A stretch of 28,101 nt of DNA, from the NCBI GenBank assembly GCA_041482015.1, contig JBGPCZ010000074.1:1-28101 (forward strand), given 5' to 3'. The DNA comes from JACQFK01 sp041482015 (GTDB lineage Bacteria > Planctomycetota > MHYJ01 > JACPRB01). The translations under genes were made by a program, and so were the position numbers. The notes under the pieces are model-generated. The model was not told the DNA's origin, did no database searches, and worked only from the letters and a program-made list of their open reading frames with translations. Positions 1 through 9,200 of this stretch are shown one piece after another; within the stretch, counting starts at the first letter, position 1, and each line of letters starts with the position of its first letter.

Positions 1-2
1 CG

Positions 3-1460
3 GCCCCGGCGAGCCTCGTCGCCGATGCGGGCGACGGCGCCGTGACGCTCGCCTGGACGCCCAGCGCGGAGGCGCGTCGCTACCGCCTCAAGAGATCCCT
101 CGACCGGCGCGGGCCGTACACGCCGCTCGTCGTGACCGCCGAGCTGGGCCACGTCGACCGCAACGTGGCCAACGGCACGACGTACTACTACATCGTCAGC
201 GCGTTCAACGCGGGGGGCGCGAGCCCGCCCTCCCCGCGCGCCTCCGCATCGCCCGCGGCGCCGCCGGCCGCGCCCCCGGGCCTCGCCGCGTCGCCCGGCA
301 ACGCGAAGGTCTCGCTCCTCTGGACCGCGGTCCCGGGCGCCGCGACCTACCGCATCCTCCGCGCCGAGGCGGCCGACGGCGACTGGTCCCGGATCGCCGA
401 GCAGTCCGGCACCGCGTACGTGGACGCGAAAGTCGAGAACGGGCGAAACTATTCGTACGCGGTCCGCGCGGTGAGCCCCGGGGGCGAGAGCGCCGATTCG
501 CCGCGCGCCCAGGCCGCGCCGCAGGGTCCGCCGCCCATCCCCTCCGACGCGACCGCCGCCCCGGGCGACTCGCACGTCACGCTCCTCTGGAGGGCCTGCC
601 CGGGGGCGACCTGCTACTCGGTGAAGCGCGGGGCTTCTTCCACAGGCCCCTACGTTCCGATCGCGACCCCGACCGCGCCGTCGTACACCGACACGGGCCT
701 GGCGAACGGGTCGACGGTCTACTACAGGGTCCGCTCCGTCAGCCCCTCGGGCGAGAGCCCCGACACGCCGCCGATCGCCGCGACGCCCGCGCCGGTTTCC
801 GAGACGCCGCCCCCGACGCCCGCGCCGCCGTCCGACACGTTCGCGAGCCACAAGCTCACCGGTCGGCCCGGGGACGGGGGAAACGGGGAGGCCCACGCCG
901 CGGTGCTCGCCCCCGTGCGCGACCGCGAAGAGTCGGAGTTCGCGGCCGACCGTCTCCCGATCCCGGGGGTCGGCGGCGCCCCGTCCCCCGGCATCGACCT
1001 GGAAAAGCTGCTCGACCTCAAGCGCGTCGACCGGCTCCGTTCGATCTTCGAGGTCACCGCGCAGAAGATCGAGACGTGGGAGGTCCTCTGCGTCATCGCC
1101 GCGGAGGGACACGAGGCCCGGCGCGAGATGGAGCGGCTCGTGCGGCTCAAGGACACGGGCGACGAGCACGAGCTCAACGAGGGCGCGGCGGGCTTCTTCG
1201 ACAAGCTCCTCAAGGTGCGCTCCGAGGCGGCGGGGCTCATCCGCGACGCGCGCGCGTACTTCGAAAGCCTCGGCCTCCGCGGGCACGGACGCGAGGCGAT
1301 GGAGATCGCGATCGGCCTCCTCGTCTCGGCGCCGAAGGGCCGCCACCGGGCCCGCCTGTGGGTGGAGCACCCGGACGACCACCGGCGGCAGGCGACCAGC
1401 TTCATGGAACACGCCCTCACGATCGCCGACACGTACGTGACCGCGCTCCGCTCGCGCTGA
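3..1460 (+). CDS. Fibronectin type III repeat protein with C-terminal helical domain (5' end outside window)
   Basis: The reading frame is open to the left edge, and residues before the first GTG (42) already belong to an FnIII domain, so the start lies outside the window. Three FnIII domains are visible, each beginning with a Pro-rich linker and a V(T/S)LxW strand and carrying the YYY/YRVRSVSPSGES type of closing strand: about residues 1-85, 92-175 and 180-262. A Pro/Thr linker follows, then about 200 residues rich in charged helices with no family I recognise. FnIII repeats usually mediate binding outside the cytoplasm, so a surface or periplasmic role is inferred; the export signal would lie upstream. 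It is followed by a 141-base gap before the next gene, which has its own ribosome binding site. FnIII assignment is confident; function is unknown. Confidence 0.85.
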   Translation, partial: APASLVADAGDGAVTLAWTPSAEARRYRLKRSLDRRGPYTPLVVTAELGHVDRNVANGTTYYYIVSAFNAGGASPPSPRASASPAAPPAAPPGLAASPGNAKVSLLWTAVPGAATYRILRAEAADGDWSRIAEQSGTAYVDAKVENGRNYSYAVRAVSPGGESADSPRAQAAPQGPPPIPSDATAAPGDSHVTLLWRACPGATCYSVKRGASSTGPYVPIATPTAPSYTDTGLANGSTVYYRVRSVSPSGESPDTPPIAATPAPVSETPPPTPAPPSDTFASHKLTGRPGDGGNGEAHAAVLAPVRDREESEFAADRLPIPGVGGAPSPGIDLEKLLDLKRVDRLRSIFEVTAQKIETWEVLCVIAAEGHEARREMERLVRLKDTGDEHELNEGAAGFFDKLLKVRSEAAGLIRDARAYFESLGLRGHGREAMEIAIGLLVSAPKGRHRARLWVEHPDDHRRQATSFMEHALTIADTYVTALRSR

Positions 1461-1539
1461 GCGGGGCCGCCGGCCGCGATAATCCATGGGTTCTTCCCCG
1501 CACCCTCCCCGGGGCGGGGCGTTTCCGGACCGCACTTGT

Positions 1540-1568
1540 TTGCGCTCGCTTGTATCCCTTGTTAGACT
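1540..1568 (+). promoter_or_regulatory. Possible sigma-70-like promoter
   Basis: TTGCGC at 1540-1545 and TAGACT at 1563-1568 are separated by 17 bases, and the gene starts 33 bases after the -10. The stretch is less GC-rich than its surroundings. The match to consensus is partial, so this is a suggestion only. Confidence 0.3.
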
Positions 1569-1601
1569 CTGGACTGGCCGGTCTTCAGCGGGAGGTGGGT
1601 C

Positions 1602-3143
1602 ATGATCCTCGAGTGCGCCTGCGGAAAGATGTACCGCGTCCGCGATGACGCGGCCAACCAGCCCACGAAGTGCCCCGTCTGCGGCGGCGCGCTCCGCCAG
1701 GCCGGGGGTTCCTCGCCCTCGGTCGCGGCCGAGCCGAAGATCAAGGAACAGGAGACCCGGATCCGCACGCTGGAGTCGGAACGGAACGAAGCCCGCGACC
1801 GCGCCGACCGCCTCGAGCGTGAAATCGGGGACCGCTCCGGCCCCGCCCTATCCCAGACGTCCGCGCCGCTCTCGTCCGAGGTCAGCGAGCTCCGCGCGGG
1901 CGCCGAGCAGGCCGACAAGCTCCAGCGCGAGCTCTTCAACCTGCGCTCCGAGTCCGAGCGCAAGCTCAAGGACAAGGACTTCGAACTGGCCCAGGCCCGC
2001 CAGGCCGCCGAGCGCGAGAGCGCGGAGCGCCGCAAGCTCGAGAGCCGGCTCAACGGGATCGAGGAGACCCAGGCGCGCACGCTCGAGGGCAAGCAGAAGA
2101 CGATCGACGCGCTCGATGCCAGCGTCGCCACCTATCGCGCCAAGACCGACCAGCTCCAGAAGCAGCACGAGGCCCAGGAACTCCAGCGCCTCGCGGACCT
2201 CAACAGTTTCGAGAACCGCCTCCGCGAGAGCGACCAGAAGGACCGCTCCGAACTCGATCGCGTCGGCCAGGGCCACCAGCGCGCGCTCGCCCAGGTCCGC
2301 GAGGAGCTGGAGCGCAAGATCGCAGAGAAGGAACTCCAGATCACCGACCAGCGCCAGGTGATCGACCGCGAGGCGGGCGAGCGCCGCCGGTTGAGCGAGG
2401 TCCTCTCGCGCCTCCAGGAGAACGCCGACCGCACCGTCAAGGAGAAGACCGCCGCCCTCTCCGCGATCGAGGCGACCCTCGCCTCGTTCCGGGCCAAGAC
2501 CGAGAACCTCCAGAAGCGCGTCAACGACCTCGAGCAGCTCCGCCGCTCGGAGATGGACTCGCAGGCCGCGCGGACCCGCAGCGCCCAGGGCGCGCGCGCC
2601 CGGCTCGAGGAGGCCGGCCACTTCGCCTCCGACCTCGACCACAACCTCGACAGCGTGGAGTCGCTCCTCTCGAACCTTCGCGAGCGCATGCGCCGCCTCA
2701 AGGACACGATCACGACGCCCGCCGAGCCCGAGCCCGCCCCGGCGGTCGGCTCCGCGTCGCTGGCCCGCTTCGCCCCTGCCGAGCCGGAGTCCGCGCCCGC
2801 CCCGGCGCTTTCGCAGGCCGGCTTCGAGTTCGCACCGCCCGCCGAAGAGGCCGCCGGGGAGGAGGTCACGGCGGAAACGGAAGCCGGGCCCGAGGTCCGG
2901 GGCAAGGTCGATGCGCCCTCGGAGGTCGCGATCCCGGTGGTCCGGTCCGCACCGCCCGAGCCGGAAATCGAGGAGGAGGAGCCGATCCGCACGAGCGTGG
3001 CCGAGGCCACCCCGCTCCCCGCCTCCGCCCGCGAGCAGGAACCGGAGGACGCGGTGCCCCTCATCTCGCCGCCGGACGAGGACGAGGCGCCGGCGAAGCC
3101 CGCGCCCGCCCCGCGCCCGCGGTTCTCGTGGAAGAGGAAGTAG
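1602..3143 (+). CDS. Zinc-ribbon coiled-coil protein
   Basis: A 513-residue protein. The N-terminus has a CxC...CxxC zinc-ribbon pattern (C5, C7, C24, C27; ECACGKMYRVRDD, then KCPVCGG), a common head on planctomycete proteins of unknown role. Residues about 45-370 are a long heptad-like coiled coil rich in E, R, K, Q and L. Residues 375-505 are Pro/Ala/Glu-rich and probably disordered, and the chain ends in a basic WKRK tail. There is no signal peptide or membrane segment, so a cytoplasmic structural or scaffold role is inferred. The ATG start is supported by GGAGG at 1591-1595, six bases upstream. A 437-residue open frame on the opposite strand is a shadow caused by high GC. Confidence 0.85.
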   Translation: MILECACGKMYRVRDDAANQPTKCPVCGGALRQAGGSSPSVAAEPKIKEQETRIRTLESERNEARDRADRLEREIGDRSGPALSQTSAPLSSEVSELRAGAEQADKLQRELFNLRSESERKLKDKDFELAQARQAAERESAERRKLESRLNGIEETQARTLEGKQKTIDALDASVATYRAKTDQLQKQHEAQELQRLADLNSFENRLRESDQKDRSELDRVGQGHQRALAQVREELERKIAEKELQITDQRQVIDREAGERRRLSEVLSRLQENADRTVKEKTAALSAIEATLASFRAKTENLQKRVNDLEQLRRSEMDSQAARTRSAQGARARLEEAGHFASDLDHNLDSVESLLSNLRERMRRLKDTITTPAEPEPAPAVGSASLARFAPAEPESAPAPALSQAGFEFAPPAEEAAGEEVTAETEAGPEVRGKVDAPSEVAIPVVRSAPPEPEIEEEEPIRTSVAEATPLPASAREQEPEDAVPLISPPDEDEAPAKPAPAPRPRFSWKRK

Positions 3144-3196
3144 ACGCCGCACCCGGACCAATCAAGCCTGACAACCATAGAGCGCCGAGGGACACG

Positions 3197-3676
3197 ATGA
3201 GCTTGAGCACGCCCAAGGGATGGGAGAAGGATTCGGACAAACTCTTCATCCACAACACCGGCGTCCGGATCCAGCAGATGACCTACCGCCAGAAGGAAGG
3301 GTGGTACCTGGTCCCCACGGATCTCGACCAGCCCGTCATCGAGTTCGAGCCCACCCCCGAGGGCCGCGCGAAGGCGTTCGAGGCCTTCGCCGCGGGCGTC
3401 CTGGACACCAAGCCCAAGCGCAAGAAGGCCGACTCCGAGGTCAAGAAAAAGAAGAAGCCCATCGCCCTGCCCACCGAGGAGGAGGAGGGTGCCGAGGGCG
3501 CGGAGCCCGCCGAGGGCGCCGAGGGCGCGGAAGGCGCCGAGGGCGAGAAGGAGAAGGTCAAGGTCAAGGGCAAGGTCAAAGACAAGGATAAGGACAAGGA
3601 CAAAGATAAAGACAAGGACAAGGACGAGGACGGCGACGAGGACGACGAGGAGGACGAGGGCGACGACGAGGCCTGA
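3197..3676 (+). CDS. Hypothetical protein with a lysine/aspartate low-complexity tail
   Basis: A 159-residue protein. I chose the ATG at 3197 rather than the in-frame GTG at 3128, because GAGGGA (3187-3192) precedes the ATG by four bases and the GTG would overlap the previous gene. Residues 1-75 look globular (a start of MSLSTPKGWEKDSDKLF and a conserved-looking WYLVPTDL). After that come a KKKKK patch, EGAEGAEG repeats, a long alternating K-D/K-V stretch and an all-acidic end (DEDDEEDEGDDEA). The tail should be disordered and strongly charged. I do not recognise a family. The gene sits 53 bases after the coiled-coil gene and 36 bases before the ABC-F gene, so co-transcription is plausible. 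Confidence 0.75.
   Translation: MSLSTPKGWEKDSDKLFIHNTGVRIQQMTYRQKEGWYLVPTDLDQPVIEFEPTPEGRAKAFEAFAAGVLDTKPKRKKADSEVKKKKKPIALPTEEEEGAEGAEPAEGAEGAEGAEGEKEKVKVKGKVKDKDKDKDKDKDKDKDEDGDEDDEEDEGDDEA
3490..3660 (+). repeat. In-frame short tandem repeats in a coding region
   Basis: Two adjoining blocks. First, 9-base-type repeats (GAGGGCGCC-like) encode EGAEGAEG. Then, from about 3554, degenerate 6-base AAGGAC/AAGGTC units encode KDKDKD and KVKVKG. The coding strand is almost free of T in the second block. Such arrays are prone to slippage, and length in units of two residues would keep the frame. Confidence 0.7.
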
Positions 3677-3712
3677 TCCCCCTCCCCCGAGTAAGGCGAC
3701 CGCTCCCCCAGC

Positions 3713-5581
3713 ATGAGTCTCATTTCGGCCTCGGGCCTATCCAAGCTCTACGGAACCCGTCTCTGTTTCCGGGACGCGGACTTCGCGCTCGCCGAAGGCG
3801 CGCGCGTCGGGCTGATCGGGGCCAACGGGACGGGAAAGACCAGCCTCTTCCGCCTCCTGCTCGGCGACCCGGACCACGGCGGCACCCTCGCGCGCCGCAA
3901 GGACCTTCGCATCGCCACGCTGGAACAGGACCCGCACTTCCCGCCCGGCATCACGGTCCGCGACGCGCTCCTCCACGCCGACGCGGAGCGGGCCGCCCTC
4001 GAGACCGAGATCCGGGACATCCACGAGCGGCTGGAGACCGGCGCGGCGGAGCGTCTTCTCTCCCGCCTCTCGGAACTCGAGACCCTGCTGGAGCAGCGCG
4101 GCGGCTACGACGTGGCGCCCCGCGCGGAGCGGATCCTCGAAGGCGTCGGGTTCCCCCGCGACCGCCGGGACGCGCCGGTCGATTCGCTCAGCGGCGGGGA
4201 GCGCAGCCGCGTGGCGTTCGCGCGCATCCTCATGGTCGAGCCCGACCTCTGGCTGCTCGACGAGCCGACCAACCACCTGGACATCGACGGCCTCCTGTTC
4301 CTCGAGGAGTTCCTCGCGCGCAGCCCCGCGAGCTCGATCGTGATCTCGCACGACCGGCGCTTCCTCGACCGCGTGACGACGGAGACGTGGGAGATCGAGG
4401 GCGGCCGGTTCTGGCGCTACCCCGCGCCCTGCAGCCGCGCCCGCGAGCTCCGCGCGGAGCGGCTCAAGTCGGCGTGGCGCGAATACGGGAAGCAGAGGGA
4501 CACGATCGCGAACGAGGAGGAGTTCATCCGCCGCTACGGCGCGGGCCAGCGCGCGCGGCAGGCCCAGGGGCGGCTGAAACGGCTGGAGCGGCTTCAGCGC
4601 CTGGAGCGCCCCCAGGATCGCGCGCGGGTGATGGGGATGGGCCTCGAGTCCGGCACCCTGGCCGCCCGGAAGGTGCTCACGGTCCGCGACCTCTCGGCCC
4701 AGGCGGGCGAGCGGACGCTCTTCGAAGGCGTCTCCCTCGAACTCGCGCGCGGCGAGACGCTCGGCATCGCGGGCCCGAACGGATCGGGGAAGACGACGCT
4801 CCTCGGGATCCTCATGGGCCTGCTCGCGCCCCGCTCGGGCGACGCGCGGTGGGGCGAACGGGTGCAGCCCGCCCTGCTCTCGCAGCACGAGGAGTTCCCC
4901 GATGACTCCACGACCCCGTACCGGTTCCTCCGCGAGGCCGCGCCGAGGCGGACGGAGCAGCAGCTCCGCGACCTGCTGGCGGCGATGCTCTTCCAGGGCG
5001 ACCAGATCGACACGCCCGTCTCCGTGCTCTCGGGCGGTGAACGGAAGCGGCTCGTGCTCACGAAGCTCCTGGTCGCGGGGAACAACGTCCTCCTCCTCGA
5101 CGAGCCGACGAACCACCTCGACCTGCCGAGCCGGGAGGCGCTGGAGCTCGCGCTCTGCGCGTGGGACGGGACGCTGATCCTCGTGAGCCACGACCGCCAC
5201 TTCCTCGACCAGCTGGCGGACCGCGTGCTGTGGATCGAGGACGGGGCCGGCCACGTGACCGAGGGGGGATTCGCCGAGGCGCTCGACGCCCGCCTCGCGC
5301 GGAAATCGGCGGCCGCGTCCGCGCGCGAACCGGCGCGACCGGCGGCGCGGCCCCCGGCGGCCGCCCCCGCGCGCGCCGGGTCGCCCCTCTCGTACCTCAA
5401 GACGGAGGATATCGAGAAGAAGATCATCGTCCTCGAGGCGCGGCGCGCGGCGCTCGAGGCGTCGTTCGCCGACCCGTCGGTGTACCTCGACGCGACGAAG
5501 TCGGTCACGGTCCGCAAGGAGATCGAGACGACGAAGAAGTCGCTGCGGGGGCTGGAGGAGGAGTACGCCCGCCGGGCGTGA
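3713..5581 (+). CDS. ABC-F family ATPase (Uup/EttA-like)
   Basis: A 622-residue soluble protein with two ABC cassettes and no membrane segments, the ABC-F layout. Cassette 1 has Walker A GANGTGKTS (36-44), signature LSGGERSR (about 158-165) and Walker B with LLDEPTNHLD (about 182-191). Cassette 2 has Walker A GPNGSGKTT (about 352-360), LSGGERKR (about 438) and LLLDEPTNHLD (about 461). The His of the H-loop is present in both (SHDRRFLD, SHDRHFLD). A linker of about 80 residues joins them, and residues 555-622 form a helical, probably coiled-coil end like the DNA-binding C-terminal domain of Uup. Length fits Uup (about 635). ABC-F proteins act on the ribosome or, for Uup, in DNA-related stability; which applies here cannot be read from sequence. 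The ATG has only a weak AAGG upstream. Confidence 0.93.
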   Translation: MSLISASGLSKLYGTRLCFRDADFALAEGARVGLIGANGTGKTSLFRLLLGDPDHGGTLARRKDLRIATLEQDPHFPPGITVRDALLHADAERAALETEIRDIHERLETGAAERLLSRLSELETLLEQRGGYDVAPRAERILEGVGFPRDRRDAPVDSLSGGERSRVAFARILMVEPDLWLLDEPTNHLDIDGLLFLEEFLARSPASSIVISHDRRFLDRVTTETWEIEGGRFWRYPAPCSRARELRAERLKSAWREYGKQRDTIANEEEFIRRYGAGQRARQAQGRLKRLERLQRLERPQDRARVMGMGLESGTLAARKVLTVRDLSAQAGERTLFEGVSLELARGETLGIAGPNGSGKTTLLGILMGLLAPRSGDARWGERVQPALLSQHEEFPDDSTTPYRFLREAAPRRTEQQLRDLLAAMLFQGDQIDTPVSVLSGGERKRLVLTKLLVAGNNVLLLDEPTNHLDLPSREALELALCAWDGTLILVSHDRHFLDQLADRVLWIEDGAGHVTEGGFAEALDARLARKSAAASAREPARPAARPPAAAPARAGSPLSYLKTEDIEKKIIVLEARRAALEASFADPSVYLDATKSVTVRKEIETTKKSLRGLEEEYARRA

Positions 5582-5707
5582 ACTCCCCACCGGCCCTCCC
5601 CCCGGGGTGCGAATTCTGTTGCGCGGCGGGGCCGCCGGGATTGTAATCATACGGTCCGGCCGCTGACACGGCAGGGGGTTTCGAGTCTAGTTCCGGGGAT
5701 GGTTGAC

Positions 5708-6067
5708 ATGGCTTACGAGGACAAGCAGTTGAGCTGCGTGGATTGTGGAACGGCGTTCACGTTCACGGCGGCCGAGCAGGAGAAGTTCGCGCAGCTCGGG
5801 TTCACCAACGAGCCCAAGCGGTGCTCGCCCTGTCGCGCGGCGAAGAAGGCGGCCGGCGGCGGAGGCGGCGCCCCGCGCGGCGGCGGGGGCGGATTCGGCG
5901 GGGGCGGCGGAGGCGGCGGCGGATTCGGCGGAGGCGCCGGGGGCGGCGGACGCCGCGAAATGTTCCCCGCGGTCTGCGGCGAATGCGGCAAGCAGACGCA
6001 GGTGCCGTTCAAGCCCCGCGGCGACCGGCCCGTCTACTGCAGCGACTGCTTCGCCAAGCGGCGCTAG
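5708..6067 (+). CDS. Double zinc-ribbon protein with Gly-rich linker (CxxC-x17-CxxC type)
   Basis: A 119-residue protein. An N-terminal zinc ribbon (C10, C13, C39, C42; a start of MAYEDKQLSCVDCG is typical for the 'probable zinc-binding' family) is followed by about 35 residues of almost pure Gly with GGF repeats, then a second ribbon C90-x2-C93-x17-C111-x2-C114. The exact x17 spacing fits the described CxxC-x17-CxxC domain. I chose the ATG at 5708 over 5699 because GGGGA (5695-5699) lies eight bases before it and the family begins at MAYED. The Gly/Phe linker resembles RGG/GGF low-complexity segments of nucleic-acid-binding proteins, so RNA or DNA binding is an inference. The gene appears to stand alone. 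Confidence 0.85.
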   Translation: MAYEDKQLSCVDCGTAFTFTAAEQEKFAQLGFTNEPKRCSPCRAAKKAAGGGGGAPRGGGGGFGGGGGGGGGFGGGAGGGGRREMFPAVCGECGKQTQVPFKPRGDRPVYCSDCFAKRR

Positions 6068-6166
6068 GCGTCCCGTTCACCGGGCGATGAACCGCGCCGG
6101 CCCCGCGCGTCGGAACACATTTTTGATGTAACACCGACAGGCGGGCCCGGAACGTAGGATTACTGA

Positions 6167-6183
6167 GGGGCCTTCCGGGCCCC
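6167..6183 (+). terminator. Possible hairpin between genes
   Basis: GGGGCC-TTCCG-GGCCCC forms a 6-bp GC-only stem with a 5-base loop, 100 bases after the zinc-ribbon gene. There is no T-run after it, so termination is uncertain. Confidence 0.25.
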
Positions 6184-6217
6184 CTGGAGCGGGCCACCGT
6201 CGTTCGCGTCGCCGGTA

Positions 6218-6237
6218 GTTGGAAACTGGAAGTTGGA
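6218..6237 (+). repeat. Short degenerate GTTGGAAACTGGA repeat
   Basis: GTTGGAAACTGGAAGTTGGA is a tandem of near-identical 7-10 base units in the leader of the kinase gene. Similar GGAAACTGG-type short repeats occur between genes in other environmental bacterial genomes (from memory). Only one locus is seen here. Confidence 0.35.
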
Positions 6238-6272
6238 TCCGGGCGGCGCGCGGGTCGTCGAAGAAGGCACCT

Positions 6273-9200
6273 ATGGATGACCGGACCCCGGGGACGCCTC
6301 CGTCCCCGCAGCCGGAGGCCGGCCCGCCTCCCCGACAGGATCCCGTCACCACCCCGTCCGCCCAGAAGAAGACCGGGCGCCGCCCGCCCGGCGCCCCCGC
6401 ACCCCCGGACCTCAACGTCAGCATCCCGGGCTACACGCTCGAAAAGCGCCTCGGCGCGGGCGGGATGGGCGATGTCTACCTCGCCCGCCAGGCGAGCCTC
6501 GACCGCCTCGTCGCGATCAAGCTCCTTCCTCCCGAGCTCGCGAAGGACAAGACGTACGTCGAGCACTTTTTGAAAGAGGCGCGCTCCGCCGCGAGGGTCA
6601 CCCACGAGAACATCATGGGCGCCGTCGACTGCGGCGAGGCCAACGGCCGCTACTACTTCGTCATGGAGTACGTCGCGGGCGAGACGCTCTTCAAGCAGAT
6701 CCACAAGCAGCAGCGGATCCCCGAGGCGCGCGCGCTCGAGATCACGCGGCAGATCGCCCGGGGCCTCCACCACGCGCTCCAACTCGGCCTCATCCACCGC
6801 GACATCAAGCCGAAGAACATCCTCATCACCGCGGAGGTGACCGCCAAGCTCTGCGACTTCGGACTCGCGCGCGACGTCAGCGCCGCGGAGAACCAGGCGG
6901 ACGAGGAGTTCCTCCACACCACGCCCGCCTACGCGTCGCCCGAGCAGTGCCGCGGCGAGGCGAAGCTCGATCACCGCTCCGACGTCTACTCGCTCGGCGT
7001 GACGCTCTACGAGATGCTCACGGGCCGCCGGCCCTTCCAGGCCGCGACCTCCCGCGAGCTCATGACGAAGCAGGTAACCGAGCCCGCCCCCGCCCCCAAG
7101 AGCGTCAACCCGGCGATCTCCGACGCGGCGAACCTGCTCGTCCTCCGCATGCTCCGGAAGCAGCCCGCCGATCGCTTCAAGGATTACGCCGAGCTCCTGG
7201 GCGCGATCGACAAGATCCTCGGCGTCTCGCCTTCCGTGGCGGCGGACCCGGCGGCCCGGAAGAAGAAGATGGTGCTGATCGGCGGCGCGGCGGCCGTCGG
7301 ACTCATCGCGATCGTCCTCGCGATCGTCCTCGGGTCGGGCGGCAAGAAGGACCTCCCACCCCCTCCCCCGCAGCCCGCGAAAGCGGCCACGATCGACCCC
7401 GAGATCCAGAGGCTGCTCGACGAAGCCGCGGCCTTCCAGGCCGGTGCCGAGGGCAACCCGTCGGAGTACGCGGCCGTCAGCGACAAGTGGAAGAAGCTCG
7501 AGGAACGCTACCGCGGCACCCCGAACAGCGTGCACTTTGCCGCCCGGCGGGTCGACTTCGAGGGCAAAGTATCGAAGGAGGCGGAGGCGAGGGCGACGGA
7601 GGTCCTCACCGAGGCGGCCGGCGCGCAGGCCGGCGGGCGCCCCGGCGACGCGCTCCGGGCGCTCAAGAAGTTCCCCTCTGAATTCTCCGGGACCGCGGCC
7701 GGCAGCCGCGTGGCGGCGAAGGAGCTCGAGCTCGCCCGCGCGATCGACGGGAAGTTCAGCACCGGGATGCAGGGCGTGAGCGCCGCCCTCTCGGCGGGCC
7801 GGCTCGACGAGGCGGCGTCCCAGCTCAACGCGCTCAAGGCGTCGATGGCGCTCGACGCGTCGAACCGCCCCGAGTTCGAGAAGCAGATCGAGCAGATGCG
7901 CGGGCGCATCGCCGAGGAATCCGCGATGGCGAAGAAGAAGACGGAGACGCCGCAGCCCGCGCCGGGCCCGGCGGTCGTCGCCGAGCCGCGCCCCGACCCG
8001 AAGAACCCCGTGCCCCCCGGTCCCGCGCCCGATCCCGCCCCGCGCAGCGGAAAGTCGGCCAAGGGCGTGAAGCCCGCCGTCCCGCCACCAGCGGTCACGG
8101 CGCAGCTCGCCATCCTCGCCAGCGCCGACCGCACCGACCCGGTGAAGCGATCCGAGTCCGCCGCGTTCTTCGCGGTGAACGCGCCGAAGTCCGCGTTCTT
8201 CCGCGCCACGGCCTACTTCCTCTCGAAGGACGAGAAGGACTGGAAGGTCGACGGGCCCGTCAAGGCCGCGCTCGACGAGTACTTCGCCACGCCCGAGCTC
8301 GCGCTGGCCGAGACGCTGACGCCGGAGCAGGAGGCGCCGATCCTCGCGGCGCTCGCCCAGAAGATCGCGGCGTGCGGAAACGTCCCGGCCGACGCGCTCC
8401 AGTTCTTCGCGTGCGCCCACCTGGACGACCTCGTCACGCGCAAGGGCAAGCCAGACCCGCAGGTGCTGGCGCAGGCGGGGCTCCTCCGCGCGGGCGCGAC
8501 GGACCTCTGGGGTCCGCCCGCGAGCCTCGCGCGGATCGAGATGGCGCGCTTCCTGGTGCGCGCCCCGGGGCTCTGGATCGCGCGCGCCGCGGAGGCCTCG
8601 GCCACGGCGAACGACTTCCCCACCCGCGTGCTCGGGACGCTCTGCGTCACCAAGGACGCGGCGTTCGACGCGCTCCAGGCGTCCGACCGCTGGAGGAAGC
8701 TGGGCGTCGGCGCGCCCGACCCCGCGTGGACGAAGGCCTGCGACACGCTCGCCGAGCGCTTCAAGCTGTCGACGGCGTGCGAGGTCTGCCTGGGCCAGGG
8801 CAAGTTTCCCTGCGCAACCTGCAATGCGCAGGGGGCGACCTTCTGCCCCACGTGCAAGGGGGCCGGGAAAGTGCTCGACCCGGCGGACGGCGGGAAGGTG
8901 ACCTGCCTGGGCTGCAAGGGGCGCGGCGGCGCGACGTGCGCGACGTGCAACGGCCAGAAGAACCTCAAGTGCGCCAACTGCGACGGCAAGAAGTCGAAGC
9001 CCGGCCTCGCGGGGGGCGGCTACCGCTGGCTGTCCGACCTCGGCCTCTGCGACCCGTGCGAGGGCGAGGGGAGCCTCTTCAAGTCGGTGGCATGGCCCTG
9101 CCCGGTGTGCGACGGGAACGGCCGGCTGTTCGACAAGTTCCTGAAGGAGTTCGCACGGATGCCCGCGTGGATCCGGACGCGCGAGGGGCGCTCGCTCTTC

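Noticed and set aside
1461..1540. GC-rich inverted repeats after the FnIII gene as a terminator
   Set aside because: The arms CCCTCCCC/GGGGCGGG have no loop and one mismatch, and only three T follow; the evidence is too weak.
3737..5650. A 637-codon minus-strand frame across the ABC-F gene
   Set aside because: The plus strand holds both complete ABC cassettes; the antisense product has no recognisable feature.
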